From an uncultured Alphaproteobacteria bacterium (lineage in GTDB: Bacteria > Pseudomonadota > Alphaproteobacteria > CAAGCB01 > CAG-977), in assembly GCA_934277945.1 (NCBI GenBank), contig CAKQWA010000001.1, positions 186,001-250,000 on the forward strand: a stretch of DNA of 64,000 nt. The letters run 5' to 3'. Below, piece after piece: positions 24,471 through 32,182 of this stretch. A program made the translations under genes and the position numbers. Below the pieces are notes generated by a model, which saw only the letters and a program-made list of their open reading frames with translations, ran no database searches and was not told the origin of the DNA. The first letter of the stretch is position 1. Each line of letters opens with the position of its first letter.

Positions 24471-25556
24471 ATGATAGAACCCGCGCACAAGCAAGTGTTG
24501 TCTTTAAAAGCCTATGTCGGCGGCAAATCCGCCGTCGCGGGCGTTTTCAAAGTCGTCAAACTGTCGTCGAACGAAGGCGCGTTCGGCGTGAATCCCGTCG
24601 TGGCGAAAGCCTGCGCCGATAAAATCAAAGACCTGTTCCGCTATCCCGACGGCGCGAGCGCGGCTTTGCGCGAAGCCATCGCAAGCGCGCACGGCATATC
24701 CCCCGAACGCATCGTGTGCGGTACGGGGTCCGACGAATTGATCGGACTTTTGTGCCATGCCTATCTGCGCGAAAACGACGAAGTCATCGTCACGCAGTAC
24801 GCTTTTTTGATGTACCGCCTGTACAGCATGACGTGCGGCGCGAACGTCGTGCAAGTGCCGGAAAAAGACTTTAAAATCGACATCGACGCGATTTTGAACG
24901 CCGTCACGCCGAAAACGAAAATCGTGTTCATCGCCAACCCCGGAAACCCGACGGGAACGTATCTGAACAAGGACGAAGTGCGCCGTTTGTGCGAAAATCT
25001 GCCGAAAGACGTTCTGCTGGTTTTGGACAACGCGTACGCCGAATTTGTGACCGCGCCCGACTACGACGCGGGCATCGGCGCGGTGAACGGTTTTGAAAAC
25101 GTCGTCATGCTCCGTACGTTTTCCAAAATCTACGGCTTGGGCGGCGTGCGTCTGGGCTGGGCTTACGCGTCCGCCGAAATCGCCGACATCCTGAACCGCA
25201 TCCGCGGACCGTTCAACGTCAACATGATGGCGCAATGCGCGGGCGTCGCGGCGGTCAAGGACACGGCTTTCGTCGAAAAATGCCGCGCGCACAATCAAAA
25301 ATGGCTGAACCGTCTGCCCGATTTCTTTAAAAATCTGGGACTCGACTGCGTGCCAAGCGTCGCGAACTTCATTCTGGTCAAATTTCCGAACGCCGACAAA
25401 ACGGCGGCGGGCGCGAACGAATTTCTGTTAAGCAAAGGCATCATCGTGCGGGCGATGAATTCGTACGGACTGCCCGACTGCCTGCGCGTGACGATCGGCT
25501 CGGATGAAGACATGGAAGCGTTCACGCAAGCGCTGACCGCGTACATGAAAGCCTGA
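24471..25556 (+). CDS. hisC: Histidinol-phosphate / aromatic aminotransferase
   Basis: A 361-residue fold type I PLP aminotransferase. Motifs: KLSSNEGAFGVNP at the N-terminus, NPGNPTGTYL, LDNAYAEF, and the PLP lysine in RTFSKIYGLGGVRLGWAY. HisC makes histidinol phosphate, and this branch often also transaminates phenylpyruvate and hydroxyphenylpyruvate. Cotranscription with chorismate mutase favours a double role. It converges on the divIC-like gene. Confidence 0.93.
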   Translation: MIEPAHKQVLSLKAYVGGKSAVAGVFKVVKLSSNEGAFGVNPVVAKACADKIKDLFRYPDGASAALREAIASAHGISPERIVCGTGSDELIGLLCHAYLRENDEVIVTQYAFLMYRLYSMTCGANVVQVPEKDFKIDIDAILNAVTPKTKIVFIANPGNPTGTYLNKDEVRRLCENLPKDVLLVLDNAYAEFVTAPDYDAGIGAVNGFENVVMLRTFSKIYGLGGVRLGWAYASAEIADILNRIRGPFNVNMMAQCAGVAAVKDTAFVEKCRAHNQKWLNRLPDFFKNLGLDCVPSVANFILVKFPNADKTAAGANEFLLSKGIIVRAMNSYGLPDCLRVTIGSDEDMEAFTQALTAYMKA

Positions 25557-25584
25557 TTCGTCCGGCAAGTCCGCTCCGTCCGGA

Positions 25585-25899
25585 TTATTCGTCCGCGAAG
25601 ATGACAAAATCCTTTTCGTCGCTTAAATTCAGCGTCGCGCGCGCCGATTCGTCCAGCACGTCGATGTCGATGCCGTCGGGGGACAGCATCTTGACGCGCT
25701 CCTGCGCCTGCTCGCGACGGGAGTGGATTTCCTCGGCGATTTTGCGGGTGATTTTCAATTCCTCTTTCAATCGGAACATCCGGCGCAGTCCGTGTTCGCC
25801 GACAACGGCGTGATAAGCGAAATAAAACGTCAAAAGCAGGCACAAAAACGGCACGATCGCCGCGCGGAAGAAGAATTTGATTTTCCGGATAACGTTCAT
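25585..25899 (-). CDS. FtsB/DivIC-like septum formation initiator
   Basis: A 104-residue protein: basic N-terminus, one membrane helix (about 13-35) and a coiled coil (LKEELKITRKIAEEIHSRREQ), then a short acidic tail. This is the FtsB/DivIC plan, which links division proteins in the periplasm. The start at ATG 25899 has GAGG upstream; an earlier TTG at 25920 is less likely. In other alphaproteobacteria this gene often sits near pyruvate dehydrogenase genes, so the location here is unusual. Confidence 0.78.
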   Translation of the reverse strand: MNVIRKIKFFFRAAIVPFLCLLLTFYFAYHAVVGEHGLRRMFRLKEELKITRKIAEEIHSRREQAQERVKMLSPDGIDIDVLDESARATLNLSDEKDFVIFADE

Positions 25900-25910
25900 C
25901 GCCGCCTCTT

Positions 25911-27413
25911 TCACTTCCAAATCGACGCGGGATTTTCAAAATCGCCGCTGTTGATGTCCAGCACTTCAAACCGATACAGGCGCAGCGTCGACGATTCGTA
26001 ATCCGCCGCCAAGCCCGCCTTGCGCTTCAACTGGCGCAGAAAATCCTGCGGGTCGGCGTACACTTCCCAAACGGACGGCAGGAAAAAGCCCGTGTTCGCG
26101 CGCTCTTTCAAATAAACGCCGTCGACGTTCGGGCGCAGTAAAGCCGCCGCTTCGTCAAGCGTTTCGTATTTCAGCGCGGTTTTCGGCAAAATGAACGACA
26201 GCGATATTTCAACGTCCTTCAATTCGCCCAATTCCAGCGGAATGTAGCGGAAATCCTGAAAAGCCGCCGCGTACGCGTTGTCGGCGACGTTTTGCAGCAA
26301 GGATTTCGACGACGGATACGTTCCGTACGACCCGCGCAGCATCCCGTTGTGATACAAATTTACAAAAACGGGGATGCTTTGGCGCAATTCGGGCGGATAA
26401 TCCTTTTCCCGCACGGGCAGGGCGCGTCCGTGATTGAAGCCGTAACGCACGGATTTCGCCGCCAGTTTCATCAGTTTTCCCTGATGCACGCGCAACAATT
26501 CTTCCAGATTTTTCTTGATTTCGTCGCCGTCGAGGTTTGTTTGATACAGCCACCACGCGCCCATGCCCGTCACGGAATCGCGTCTGCCGGAAAAATCCGC
26601 GCTTGACGACAGGGCGGCGCGGCGGATTTCCATCGCCGTGTCTTTGGCGAACGTCAGCAACGCCGTCAGAGGCAAAAGCGCGGACACGTCCTTTGCGCGC
26701 AAAGCGGACGGATTCGCCGATTCGATGTCAAGCGCGGTGCGCGCGTCCTTTTTTTGCGCCTGTTCAAAATTCAGCCCGTCGGACAAATTCGTCGCCGTCA
26801 CGACGACGGTGTCCATGCCGCCCCACAAAAATTCCAGCAAATCCGTCAACTGTTCGACGTTCGCGTCGCCGATTAAAAGCGGCACGATTTTCACGTTTGC
26901 GCCGAAAACCTTGCGCACATACGGCAACTGCAATTCCAAAACGCAATCTTTTAAAAACGGCGCTTCGTTAAAACCGACGCCCGACACCTTTTCCAGTTTT
27001 TTGTTAAAATCGACGTCAACCGCCAGCCGTCCCGCAGGCGTTTCCCAAAATTCCGATTCGCTCAACGCCGTGCCGAAATACTTTTTCGGATTCGTCGCGC
27101 CGATCAAAACCACCCTTTTTACGAAAGGCTTTGCGCGCATCAGCGGCGCGTACGCCTCGCCCATGACGGCGGACGACAAAAACAGCGATTCCGCCGGTAC
27201 AATCAACGCTTTCGGCACGGTCTGATTTTCAAAGCGACGGCGGCGCGCCGCCGCGTCCAGCGATTCGCGCACCAGATCGTTCAACTTTTTCGCATCGGCG
27301 GGATAGTACACGCCGGCGGCGGCGGGACGGCGCACGCGAACGGGCGCGTCAGCCGCAAAAGCGCACGGCGACGCCAAAAAAAGCATCAAAAGCAGAACGG
27401 CAAAACGATTCAT
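25911..27413 (-). CDS. Exported Memo-AMMECR1 fusion protein
   Basis: About 500 residues with signal peptide (1-20, ending CAFA). A Memo-like domain (AmmeMemoRadiSam protein B; RRPAAAGVYYPADAKKL, VVLIGATNPKKYFGTALS, VPLLIGDAN, VVVTATNLSDG) covers about 25-285. An AMMECR1-like domain (QSIPVFVNLYHNGMLRGSYG, ISLSFILPKTALKY) covers about 300-500. The two are usually separate or cytoplasmic, beside a radical SAM protein not seen here. Memo proteins bind metal through His and Asp residues; the usual His positions look partly replaced (GATNP, TATNL). The start at 27413 overlaps znuA as ATGA, so it is coupled to zinc uptake. The role is inferred to be envelope metal-related. Confidence 0.8.
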   Translation of the reverse strand: MNRFAVLLLMLFLASPCAFAADAPVRVRRPAAAGVYYPADAKKLNDLVRESLDAAARRRRFENQTVPKALIVPAESLFLSSAVMGEAYAPLMRAKPFVKRVVLIGATNPKKYFGTALSESEFWETPAGRLAVDVDFNKKLEKVSGVGFNEAPFLKDCVLELQLPYVRKVFGANVKIVPLLIGDANVEQLTDLLEFLWGGMDTVVVTATNLSDGLNFEQAQKKDARTALDIESANPSALRAKDVSALLPLTALLTFAKDTAMEIRRAALSSSADFSGRRDSVTGMGAWWLYQTNLDGDEIKKNLEELLRVHQGKLMKLAAKSVRYGFNHGRALPVREKDYPPELRQSIPVFVNLYHNGMLRGSYGTYPSSKSLLQNVADNAYAAAFQDFRYIPLELGELKDVEISLSFILPKTALKYETLDEAAALLRPNVDGVYLKERANTGFFLPSVWEVYADPQDFLRQLKRKAGLAADYESSTLRLYRFEVLDINSGDFENPASIWK

Positions 27414-28348
27414 TGACGATCCGATTCGGGTAATTGTTCCAGACATTCTATCAAATCGCGGCGCAAAGCGTGAATCAAATCGAAATAAAAATCGCGCCCC
27501 GTTTGAATCGACGCGCCCGTCGGGTCCAAAACGCCGCCGTAAACGCGCAATCCCTCCGTCAGCGGCGCGGTGAATTTCGCGTTCTGCCCCGCTTCCGTAA
27601 ACAGACAGACGGGCTGGACGCGGCGAATCAACTCCCGCAACCGCGCCATGCGCCTGACGCCGATTTGCGCGCGCTCGGCGTCGGGGGTCACAAAGGCGGC
27701 GGGCGTGATTCCCGCGTCTTTTTCAAAGTATTGAAACGCGTCGTGCGACACCAGATACGGACGGTTTTTGTACGGCGCGAAATCCTGTTTCAGCGCGTCT
27801 TTCATCGCTCTTGCCCGCCGCGCGAATTCATCGGCGTTTCGTCGGTAAATCGCCGCGTGTTCGGGAAATTTCGCGCTTAAAACGTCCGCCATAATCAGCG
27901 CGGTTTGCGCCGCGTTTTCAAGCGAAAACCAAAAATGCCCGTCCGTTTCAAAATCCGTCGCCGGAACGCCGGAGTCGTGCGCCGCGTGCGCGTGAGCGTC
28001 GGAGCGCGCGGGCAGTTTCTCGATTTGCGGATACGACATCAGCGCGACGCCGTTTTGCCGGTTCGCCGCCAGCAGCGCTTTGGGCATAAAGGCTTCCAAC
28101 GCTTCGCCGCCGTAAAACACGACGTCCGCGCGCGCCAAAATCCCCATTTGCGACGGCTTTAAATGATAACCGTGCACGGACGCGTTCGGCGGCAGAATCA
28201 GCGTCACGTCATGCGCGCCGTGCGCGACATACGCCGCAATCGCGTGCAAAGGGGCGATCGACGCGGCGACGACGGGAGAATCCGCGCAAACGGCGGGCGG
28301 CGCAAACAGCGCGGCAACAAGAAAAATCATAAGCAAAAGCGAACGCAT
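27410..28348 (-). CDS. znuA: Zinc ABC transporter substrate-binding protein
   Basis: A 312-residue periplasmic protein with signal peptide (1-22, ending AVCA). Zinc ligands fit VHGYHLKPSQM, DGHFWFSLENA and VSHDAFQYFEKD. A short His-rich loop (HAHAAH) lies between the first two, as in ZnuA/AztC types. It delivers zinc to ZnuB. It is divergent from zur-znuC-znuB across 97 AT-rich bases and coupled to the Memo fusion downstream. The start at 28348 begins a normal signal peptide; earlier codons are rejected. Confidence 0.93.
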   Translation of the reverse strand: MRSLLLMIFLVAALFAPPAVCADSPVVAASIAPLHAIAAYVAHGAHDVTLILPPNASVHGYHLKPSQMGILARADVVFYGGEALEAFMPKALLAANRQNGVALMSYPQIEKLPARSDAHAHAAHDSGVPATDFETDGHFWFSLENAAQTALIMADVLSAKFPEHAAIYRRNADEFARRARAMKDALKQDFAPYKNRPYLVSHDAFQYFEKDAGITPAAFVTPDAERAQIGVRRMARLRELIRRVQPVCLFTEAGQNAKFTAPLTEGLRVYGGVLDPTGASIQTGRDFYFDLIHALRRDLIECLEQLPESDRQ

Positions 28349-28445
28349 GACGTTGTTTTCCGTTGAAATTTTCAAAATGTTACATTATTACTTTAATGAT
28401 ATAAAACGTTTTCGCGCGCAATGCAAACATCAAAAGGATTCCGAT
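28349..28445. promoter_or_regulatory. znuA/zur divergent control region
   Basis: Ninety-seven AT-rich bases between the two starts. AAAATGTTACATTATTAC (28375-28392) resembles half of a Zur box but is not a good palindrome, so I do not assign an operator. Zur control of both directions is expected from the gene content. Confidence 0.3.
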
Positions 28446-28892
28446 ATGGCAAAAATGAAAAAAGACGGTTTTGAAAAGGATTTTGAACTGTTTTCCAAAA
28501 TGTGCGCGCAAAAGGGCTTGCGCCTGACGCCGCTTCGCGCGCAGGTGTGGGAATGTCTGCACCGTCTGGCGCGTCCCGCCGGCGCGTACGATATCGTCAA
28601 ATCGCTGGAAAGCGCGGGGAGCGACGCGCCGCCCGTGTCCGTGTATCGCGTTTTGGATTTTCTGGCGGAAAACGGCTTTGCACACCGCCTGCCCGAATCG
28701 AACGCCTATATGCCGTGCAAATGCCTTTCGGAAAAGCACTCGCCCGCCTTTTTAATGTGTTCCGTGTGCGGCGGCGTGGAGGAGATTGACGCGGACAAGG
28801 CTTTGAAAGAATTGAAAAAAGCGGCGGGAAAATTCAAAATGAAATCGGCGAGCGTCGTCGTCGAGGGGGTGTGCGCGCAATGCCGCAAATAA
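28446..28892 (+). CDS. zur: Fur-family zinc uptake regulator
   Basis: A 148-residue Fur-family repressor. The winged helix covers LRLTPLRAQVWECLHRL and VSVYRVLDFLAENGF. Structural zinc Cys pairs are CSVCGG and CAQCRK at the very C-terminus. Position before znuC-znuB and opposite znuA supports Zur over Fur. The start at 28446 has AAAGGA upstream. It overlaps znuC by 13 bases. Confidence 0.88.
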   Translation: MAKMKKDGFEKDFELFSKMCAQKGLRLTPLRAQVWECLHRLARPAGAYDIVKSLESAGSDAPPVSVYRVLDFLAENGFAHRLPESNAYMPCKCLSEKHSPAFLMCSVCGGVEEIDADKALKELKKAAGKFKMKSASVVVEGVCAQCRK

Positions 28893-29650
28893 CGCAAAAT
28901 CCGGACGATACCGTGCTTGTGTCGCTAAACGACGTCGGTATTAAGGACGGCGACACGGTTATTTTAAACGGCGTGTCCTTTCAAATTCATGCGGGCGAAA
29001 TCGTCACAATCATCGGACCGAACGGCGCGGGCAAAACGACGCTGCTGAAAGTCGTCTTGGGCGTGCGCAAGCAAACGCAAGGGACGGTTTGGCGGAAAAA
29101 AGGGCTGACAATCGGCTATATGCCGCAAAAACTGCCTTTGCCGAAGATGATTCCGATGACGGCGAAACGCTTTTTGCGGCTGGACGGCGACTATCCGTTC
29201 GATGTTTTGCAAAGCGCGCTGGAAACGGCGGGAATCGCGGATTTGGCAAACCGCGACGTTCATCTTTTTTCCGGCGGGGAAATCCAGCGTCTTTTGCTGG
29301 CGCGCACGCTGTTGCGCAAGCCCGACCTGCTTGTCTTGGACGAACCCGTGCAGAATCTTGACGCCGGCGGGGAGGAGGATTTTTACACATTGCTCGACCT
29401 GCTGAACAAAAAATCGGGATGCGCGGTTTTAATGGTGTCGCACGATTTGCACGTCGTCATGTCGTCCACGAACAAGGTCATCTGTCTGAACAAGCACGTC
29501 TGCTGTGAGGGAAAACCTTCGGAAATCGCCGCTGACAAAAGTTTTGAAACATTGTTTCACGGCGGCAGGCTCGCGCTTTACGAACACAGGCACAACCACA
29601 AACATTTGTGCGGCGGAGGGATAGAATATGATCACGACTGCGCTGACTGA
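28880..29650 (+). CDS. znuC: Zinc ABC transporter ATPase
   Basis: A 256-residue ABC ATPase: Walker A GPNGAGKTTLLK, signature LFSGGEIQRLLLARTLL, Walker B LLVLDEPVQNLD, then VSHDLHVVM. The C-terminus is His-rich (YEHRHNHKHLCGG), a common zinc-transporter feature. The start is ATG 28880, overlapping zur; a GTG nine bases upstream is possible. It overlaps znuB by 23 bases. Confidence 0.93.
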   Translation: MPQITQNPDDTVLVSLNDVGIKDGDTVILNGVSFQIHAGEIVTIIGPNGAGKTTLLKVVLGVRKQTQGTVWRKKGLTIGYMPQKLPLPKMIPMTAKRFLRLDGDYPFDVLQSALETAGIADLANRDVHLFSGGEIQRLLLARTLLRKPDLLVLDEPVQNLDAGGEEDFYTLLDLLNKKSGCAVLMVSHDLHVVMSSTNKVICLNKHVCCEGKPSEIAADKSFETLFHGGRLALYEHRHNHKHLCGGGIEYDHDCAD

Positions 29651-30446
29651 ACCGTTTTTCTGGCGGGCGTTCGCCGCCTGCCTGCTTGTCGCTCTGCCCG
29701 CCGGTCCCCTCGGCTCGCTGATGGTGTGGCGCAAAACCGCTTATTTCGGCGAAGCGTTGTCGCACGGCGCGCTTGCCGGCGTCGTTCTGGGCATCGCGTG
29801 CGGCGTGTCCGCCAACATCGCGGTCACGGCGTTCATCTGTCTGCTCGCGTGCTTTTTGTACGCGGCGATGAAATCCAAGCGCGCGGAAACCGATTTATTG
29901 TTGCTGATCATCGGTCAGACGGCGCTGTGCGCGGGCTGGATTCTGCTGTCCGTGTTCGACACCGTGCGCTCGGATTTGACGGCGTACCTGTTCGGCGACG
30001 TTTTGTCCGTCACGAACGGCGATTTGATTTTCATGGCTGTCGCGGCGGCGGTGTGCGGCGTTTTGCTGAAAAGAAACTGGCGCGCGCAGGTTTTCACGGC
30101 GGTCAGTCCCGAAATGGCGCAAAGCGAGGGAGTCGACACGGCGCGTCAAACGTTCGTTTTAATGATGACGACGGCGCTGTTCGTGTCGGCGGCTTTTAAA
30201 ACGACGGGCGTTTTGCTGGCGGCAGCTTTGCTCGTCATTCCGCCGTGCTGTGCGTTTTTCTTTGCGAAAACGCCGGAAAAGAACGCGCTTTTCGCCTCTT
30301 TGACGGGATGCGTCTGCGTCGTCGCGGGGCTGTTCGCTTCCTTGACGGCGGACGTTCCGGCGGCGCCGGCGACGGAAATCTGTTGCGCGATTGCTTTTTT
30401 TAGTGCTTTTTGCTTAAAAAAATGCAATAACTTATCTGATAAATAG
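29628..30446 (+). CDS. znuB: Zinc ABC transporter permease
   Basis: A 272-residue permease of the ABC-3 family with seven to eight membrane helices. Typical segments are AGPLGSLMVWRKTAYFGEALSHGALAG-like near residues 22-45, SDLTAYLFGDVL, and the C-terminal SLTADVPAAPATE. It ends the zur-znuC-znuB unit. It starts inside znuC. Confidence 0.93.
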   Translation: MITTALTEPFFWRAFAACLLVALPAGPLGSLMVWRKTAYFGEALSHGALAGVVLGIACGVSANIAVTAFICLLACFLYAAMKSKRAETDLLLLIIGQTALCAGWILLSVFDTVRSDLTAYLFGDVLSVTNGDLIFMAVAAAVCGVLLKRNWRAQVFTAVSPEMAQSEGVDTARQTFVLMMTTALFVSAAFKTTGVLLAAALLVIPPCCAFFFAKTPEKNALFASLTGCVCVVAGLFASLTADVPAAPATEICCAIAFFSAFCLKKCNNLSDK

Positions 30447-30466
30447 ATTTTCATACAGGTACGGAT

Positions 30467-31444
30467 ATGGCAAAAATCGAAGAACAAATGTTTTCGGACA
30501 TTTATTTCACTCCCGAACGCGTCGCGTACATTCACGACGGCGAAACCCGCTACGGCTTGAAAGAGTTGATCGCCGACGATTTGCCGCAGTTCCGCGAAGC
30601 GCTCGAAGCCGCGTATTCCGGACGGTCGAGTTATTCGCTGAATTTCGGCTCGACAATGTACCGCGTCGAACGCGTCACAACGCTGACGGGCATCCACTAT
30701 TCCGCCCGCCGTATGCCGCGCAAAGTGCCTGAAATCACCCGCTTGGGCTTGCCCGAACCGCTGACGAACCATTTACTGTCGCTGAACAAGGAATCGGGTC
30801 TGCTGTTGTGGGGCGGCGCGACGGGGTCGGGCAAAACGACCGCCATTTCGTGCCTTTTGAAAAAATACCTCGACCGCGAAGGCGGCTTCGCCTACACGAT
30901 TGAAGATCCTCCCGAAATGCCTTTGGACGGCGTGTACCAGTCCAAACGCGGCGGCTTGGGATTGTGCAAACAGACGGAACCCGTCAACAACGACTGGGGC
31001 GAATCGCTGAAATCGGTTTTGCGTTGCCGCCCGCGCTACATCCTCGTCGGCGAAATCCGCACGCCCGAATGCGCGTCGCAGATTTTGCGCGCGTCCACGT
31101 CCGGACACTTGGTGCTTTCGACAATTCACGCGAACTCGGTGGAAGACGCTTTGAACTCGGTCGTGAAATACGCGACGGCGTCGGGCTTGAACGAAGAACT
31201 GGCGTGCGACCTTTTGGGGCGCGGCATTTTGGGCGTCGTGCATCAAAAATTGCAGGGCATTAAAACGGTCTACCCCGAAACCCGCTTCGTGTTCGCGAAC
31301 CCCGATCCGATGCAGGCCGACCAATTGCGCATTTCGGTGCGCGACGGTCAGATGGCGCTCGGCACGCTGATGGAATCGCAGTCGGCGAAAATGTTCCGCG
31401 GCATCCCGATGTTCAACACGCCGGAAAAGAAATTGAACGGTTAA
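30467..31444 (+). CDS. DotB/PilT-like secretion ATPase, orphan
   Basis: A 325-residue hexameric-type ATPase of the VirB11/PilT/GspE class. Walker A is GGATGSGKTTA, the Asp box follows (YTIEDPPEMPL), Walker B is RPRYILVGEIRTPE and the His box LSTIHANSVEDAL. Its size and N-domain resemble DotB of Dot/Icm or TraJ of IncI systems more than PilT. No other secretion or pilus gene lies nearby except a prepilin peptidase at 41.2 kb. A terminator follows, so it is a single-gene unit. Confidence 0.8.
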   Translation: MAKIEEQMFSDIYFTPERVAYIHDGETRYGLKELIADDLPQFREALEAAYSGRSSYSLNFGSTMYRVERVTTLTGIHYSARRMPRKVPEITRLGLPEPLTNHLLSLNKESGLLLWGGATGSGKTTAISCLLKKYLDREGGFAYTIEDPPEMPLDGVYQSKRGGLGLCKQTEPVNNDWGESLKSVLRCRPRYILVGEIRTPECASQILRASTSGHLVLSTIHANSVEDALNSVVKYATASGLNEELACDLLGRGILGVVHQKLQGIKTVYPETRFVFANPDPMQADQLRISVRDGQMALGTLMESQSAKMFRGIPMFNTPEKKLNG

Positions 31445-31448
31445 CGCC

Positions 31449-31474
31449 AAAGCCCCGAACATTCGGGGCTTTTT
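31449..31474 (+). terminator. Terminator of the DotB-like gene
   Basis: AAAGCCCCGAA (31449-31459) pairs with TTCGGGGCTTT (31462-31472) and ends in TTTTT. Confidence 0.8.
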
Positions 31475-31662
31475 CGCAAGTGCGCGCGCGGCGGGGCATT
31501 TTTAAGGCGGTTTGCAAGCGGGGGCTTTCCGGTTTTTGTTTCAAATTTTGGCGGATATCGGAAATTCTTGTTTTTATCCGTTGCGGGTGCGCCGGATTTT
31601 TCGTGCAAAAAACGGCGAAACCGGACGGAATCGCCGCTTTTTTATGTTTCGCGCCGTTTTTT
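31475..31662. other. Intergenic region without a gene, holding a terminator
   Basis: No credible coding frame. The hairpin CGGCGA/TCGCCG (31613-31618 with 31631-31636) has six A before and T after it. It serves as terminator for rbsD on the minus strand. Confidence 0.6.
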
Positions 31663-32064
31663 TCAGAACGCCACGCCGCCGACGAGCAGGATGTTCGCGA
31701 ACGGCGTCGCTTCGCCCGTGCGGATGAAAATCACGCCGTCTTCGCGGGTGCGCGCTTTGAAATCTTCGTGCGCCAAAAACGAAAAATCGACGTTTTCGGG
31801 GATGATTTCACGCGTTTTCGCCAATATGACGGGATTTTTTTCCTGAATGTCCTTTGACAGATACGCCTTTTCAAAAATCATTTCGTTTTCAACGGCTTTC
31901 AAGACGTCGATAAACGACGGAATCCCCTGAACCAGCGCCAAATCGACGCAAGGCGCGTCCTGCGGTATCGGTAGTCCGCAATCGCAGACGACCAGTTTGT
32001 CCGTGTGTCCGAAGCCCGCCAGCAACGCCGACAATTCCGCATTGATAATGCCTTTTTTCTTCAT
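31663..32064 (-). CDS. rbsD: D-ribose pyranase
   Basis: A 133-residue RbsD, which interconverts beta-pyranose and beta-furanose forms of ribose. Family motifs: MKKKGIINAELSALLAGFGHTD with the catalytic His, VVCDCGLPIP, VDLALVQGIPSF, and a C-terminal TGEATPFANILLVGGVAF. No ribose transporter or kinase adjoins it, so it works alone or with genes elsewhere. The SD AAAGGAG lies upstream. Confidence 0.92.
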   Translation of the reverse strand: MKKKGIINAELSALLAGFGHTDKLVVCDCGLPIPQDAPCVDLALVQGIPSFIDVLKAVENEMIFEKAYLSKDIQEKNPVILAKTREIIPENVDFSFLAHEDFKARTREDGVIFIRTGEATPFANILLVGGVAF

Positions 32065-32120
32065 GCTCGCTCCTTTCTTTCATATAGGACGAAGTGTAGC
32101 GGATTTATCGTCCGTTGTAA

Positions 32121-32155
32121 AAGAAAAACCCCGCGGCGCGTTCTGTCCGCAGGGC
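32121..32155 (-). terminator. Terminator of the fliK-flgD-flgE operon
   Basis: On the minus strand CCCTGCGG (32154-32147) pairs with CCGCGGGG (32136-32129), with one G-U pair, followed by TTTTTCTTTT. Confidence 0.7.
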
Positions 32156-32182
32156 TTTCATAGGGAAAAAGAACTTGAACGC

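Noticed and set aside
28375..28400. Firm Zur operator
   Set aside because: The AT-rich sequence is not a good palindrome; only the gene context suggests Zur.
31475..31662. Small genes in the gap after the DotB-like gene
   Set aside because: Frames lack SDs and recognisable sequence; the region is explained by two terminators.
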